Below, in pieces: positions 61,232-64,000 of a DNA stretch of 64,000 nucleotides. The DNA comes from Loxodes magnus (lineage: Eukaryota; Ciliophora; Karyorelictea; Loxodida; Loxodidae). The stretch is taken from positions 398,431 through 462,430 of the forward strand of contig CAMPDV010000234.1 in NCBI GenBank assembly GCA_946699065.1, read 5' to 3'. Numbering within the stretch: the first letter of the stretch is position 1; every line of letters starts with the position of its first letter. A program made the position numbers and the translations under genes. The notes under the pieces were generated by a model. That model had not been told where the DNA came from and did no database searches. It saw only the letters and a program-made list of their open reading frames with translations.

Positions 61232-62356
61232 GACTTTTAGTGGCATCCGGTAAAGCCAATGAATAGAGGTTCGGGAGGAGTAACTCCTTCCTCCTATTAT
61301 CAAACTTTAAATGGGTGCAGTAACGTTTCATAAATGAACGTGACATGACATAAATGTCCCTAGTGGGCCAATCCTGGTAAGCAGAACTGGCGATGAGGGC
61401 CCAACCTGAAACGGAGTTAAGGCGAAAGAACCTGTCTGCAAGAAAAGTCGTTAATCCATTTAGACAGTAGGACGGTGGCCATGGAAGTCGGAACCTGCTA
61501 AGGAGTGTGTAACAACTCACCTACCGAATGGACTAGCCCTGAAAATGGAAGTCGCGAAAGGCGGGTGCCCATACTCTGCCCTCTGGTGTAGGAGGGCGTA
61601 GTATCTACATGGAGGTAATTCTGTGAAGAGTTATGGAGCAGGTATTAGTGCAGATCTTGGTATTAGCAAGTATTCCAATGCCAACTTGGAAGACTGAAGT
61701 GGAGAAGGTTTTCATAAGAACCGCACTGGATCATGAGTAACCCGATCCTAACCTTACGAGGGAAAGGGAATATGGTTAATATTCCATAGGTACTTACTAC
61801 ATAGTGGTGACACAATATGCTGCAATATGTCTGGGGTTGGTCCTAGGGAGAATTGTCTTTTCTGTCTAACATACATGTGCGCCTGGATCCATTACGGCGA
61901 GGGAGGCGTGATACATGGAAGAGTAGTAAACTTTATGTTTTTTCTAGAGCATCAACTACGATCCATGAAACTTGTGGCATGTAATATGTAGGAGTATTCG
62001 TACCTGTACCGCAGCAGGACTCCAAGGTTAGCAGCCTCTAGTCAATAGAATAATGTAGGTAAGGGAAGTCGGTAAATTAGATCTGTAACTTCGGGAGAAA
62101 GATTGGCTCTGAGGGCCAGGTAGAAGTCTCTGGAGGGATTGTGTGACTTAATTTTCAGGGAAGTGGGAGTTTGACGCCATGACCGAAGATGGTCGGCCCT
62201 GCGGCGAATGACCACCTCAGAACTGGAGCGGCAGGAGGAATCCGACTGTTTAATTAAAACAAAGCATTGTGAAGATGATCTGTTAACACAACGTGATTTC
62301 TGCCCAGTGATCTGAAAGTCAAGGTGATGAGATTCAACGAACCACGGATAAATGGT

Positions 62357-62394
<38 letters not shown>

Positions 62395-62759
62395 TCGTCA
62401 TCTAATTAGTGACGTGCATGAATGGATTAACGAGATTCCTACTGTCCCTATCTACTACCTAGCGATGCCATTGCCAAGGGAACGGACTTGGCATAATCAG
62501 CAAGGAAAGAAGACCCTGTTGAGATTGACTCTAGTCTGGCGCGTAGAGCGGTGTGGGAGGCGTAGAATAAGTGGGAGGCCGCGATCTTGAAATACTACTA
62601 CTAATGTCACTTTACTTATACTGTCATGCAGTAGCTTTCTAGTAATGTAACTGGGTTGGAGAAACCGTTAGGTGGGGAGTTTGGCCGGGGCGTACATCTG
62701 TTAAAAGATGTCACAGGTGTCCTACGGCCAGCTCAGAACGGACAGAAACCGCTCACAGT
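60467..62759 (+). rRNA. 28S rRNA, 3'-truncated (block C)
   Basis: Truncated at the same point as block A (GACAGAAACCGCTCACAGTC, then GTAC repeats). It is the only copy keeping the conserved segment at 61008-61081 with CACGAAAGATGGTAAGTTATG and also keeps GCCAAGGGAACGGACTTGGC near 62473. An apparent 13-nt extra (TTGGTCCTAGGGA) occurs near 61837. It lacks the peptidyl-transferase and sarcin-ricin regions and is therefore not functional by itself. Confidence 0.95.
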
Positions 62760-62870
62760 CGTATCTAGTTGTACCGAGTACATGTACCTATTAGTACCTA
62801 GTTAAAAAGAAGTTGTACCTAATAGTACCTAATCTTATCTAGTAGTACCTAGTTTTTCTTTTAGTTACTT
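62760..62870. repeat. IGS short repeats, GTACCTAG type (block C)
   Basis: Same repeat family and same 28S junction as block A. Confidence 0.85.
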
Positions 62871-63605
62871 ATCTTTGTATCATCTATCTAGGATTTTACA
62901 TCGAGATTCTCATTACTATCTCTGCTGGGGTTTTACTTACTTTAGTTTCTTTTATTATTAAGTACAAAATTTCAAATTTTTGAAAATTTGAAATAAAAGC
63001 TGCTAAAGACCCCAAACTAAAAAGGTATTGACGCTTGACTATCTAATGATGATGAAGAAGAGATGAATTTTTAAGTGCTAATCAATAGTAGAAGGATAGA
63101 GATAAAAGAATGAAAAGAAAAGTAAAAAGCATGAATAAGAAGGTTTCTTGGACTCTAAAGGAAGTGAAAATTTCACATTTATGAAAATTTGATAAAAGAG
63201 AAAGCAAAAGAAAAAGTTTTGATAGATGAAGAATGGAACGAAGATGATGATACTTAAGTATTAAGCACTTTAAATGCTTCCGTTTGAGAAAAGAAGATTC
63301 AATATAAGTAGATAAAAAGTAGAAAAGAGACTTGAAAGAAAAAAATGATATGCTTAATGAATGAGTTATGTGTGACAAAGGCGTGAATCTAAAAATTGAG
63401 AAATGCATATATAAGAAATGAAGGAGGGCTAAGAAAGTAAAAAGATCTTGATGCCTATAGTGGTGGTTTAGCGTATATTTTTTTAAGACAAGTAGGAGTA
63501 AAAGGTGGGCTGTAGTATGGATATTTGAATGGTAGCGTTATGAAACATAAATGAAGGGGGAGGAAAGGAGTATATAGAAAAAGTGGATGGAAATAGAAAA
63601 GTATA
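62871..63605. promoter_or_regulatory. rDNA spacer with candidate Pol I promoter (block C)
   Basis: Conserved spacer, full length like block A. It ends with GGAGTATATAG and a single AAAAAGTGGATGGAAATAG before 18S. The promoter role is inferred. The long minus-strand standard-code ORF here is considered spurious. Confidence 0.5.
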
Positions 63606-64000
63606 AATCTGGTTGATCCTGCCAGTAGTCATATGTTTGTCTCAAAGACTAAGCCATGCATGTTTAAGCATTTACTCGTGGAACTGTGAATGGCTCATTA
63701 AACAGTGATAGTTTATTTGATGGTGTGTTAAATAATCGTAGTAATTCTAGAATGCATGCAAGATGTTTATTGGATATTTAGTTTGTGTGAGAATTATAAT
63801 ACACAAGGACCATGAAGCATGGCGGGTCATTCAAGTTTCTGCCCTATCAGTTTTCGATGGTATTGGACTACCCTGTTAATGATGGGTAACTGAGAATTAG
63901 GGTTCAATTCCGGAGCCTGAGAGACCACATCTAAGGAAGGCAGCAGGCGCGTAAATTACCCAATCCTGAATGAGACAATAAATAACGACACTGGGCTTCG
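63606..64000 (+). rRNA. 18S rRNA 5' piece, cut by window end (block C)
   Basis: Starts AATCTGGTTGATCCTGCCAG and is colinear with the block B 5' piece through AATAAATAACGACACTGGGC at the window end. Whether the gene continues or breaks off as in blocks A and B cannot be seen. Confidence 0.95.

Noticed and set aside
63082..63408. 108-aa F/L-rich ORF on the minus strand
   Set aside because: It lies in the rDNA spacer; its composition reflects an A/G-rich + strand, and homologous spacers do not preserve the frame.

Overview
The window looks like nuclear DNA of a ciliate. Three things point that way. (1) It carries eukaryotic 18S–ITS1–5.8S–ITS2–28S rDNA with very short spacers, plus eukaryotic tRNA genes ending in oligo-T. 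(2) Most of the rest is extremely A+T-rich. (3) Every recognisable protein gene reads through in-frame TAA and TAG as glutamine and TGA as tryptophan. Among known nuclear codes only the Condylostoma and karyorelict codes combine these meanings, so a heterotrich or karyorelict relative is the best guess. This is an inference; the taxon cannot be fixed from here. Standard-code gene finding is useless in this window: most long standard-code ORFs are antisense shadows of rDNA or pieces of real genes cut at glutamine codons.

Layout: three related rDNA-centred blocks, about 27-29 kb apart, sit in A+T-rich DNA. Block A (about 1671-12880) holds, in order, a decayed protein kinase–WD40 gene (-), the 3' part of 18S, ITS1, 5.8S, ITS2, a truncated 28S, an intergenic spacer with GTACCTAG repeats, a short 18S 5' piece, an intact RING–coiled coil–pentapeptide–WD40 gene (+), and a 2.6 kb A+T-rich tail with a thrice-repeated motif. 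Block B (30216-40940) has the same order without the kinase gene and has a 28S that reaches its 3' end. Block C (57467 to the window end) repeats the kinase–WD40 gene and truncated rDNA, and the window stops in its 18S 5' piece. A fourth, dispersed and decayed copy of the RING–WD40 gene (-, about 48490-50520) has no rDNA beside it. No rDNA copy is complete: the middle of 18S is absent and the two 18S ends are more than 20 kb apart. Each copy also has its own deletions, several between short direct repeats.

Between the blocks lie decayed non-LTR (LINE-like) retrotransposons: 25880-29400 (+), 50700-54520 (-), 55280-56850 (+) and a C-terminal remnant at 42060-42425 (+). There are also a frameshifted TPR gene (46880-47900), two minus-strand tRNA genes (Lys, Ala at 43016-43224), a probable unidentified gene ending against the block B 18S junction (29540-30200, -), and several low-confidence coding-like islands.

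The most interesting element is the RING–coiled coil–pentapeptide–WD40 family. Its WD40 blades are nearly identical at the DNA level, the blade number differs between paralogues (6 and 7), and the variation is concentrated at a few fixed positions per blade. That resembles the rapidly diversifying WD40 recognition domains of fungal HET-E/HNWD incompatibility proteins. Its tie to rDNA-containing duplicated blocks suggests spread or homogenisation together with rDNA.

Caution: with all three stops readable as sense, any A-rich stretch is open in every frame, so islands without recognisable motifs are kept at low confidence. Frameshifts in decayed genes could partly be sequencing or assembly error.
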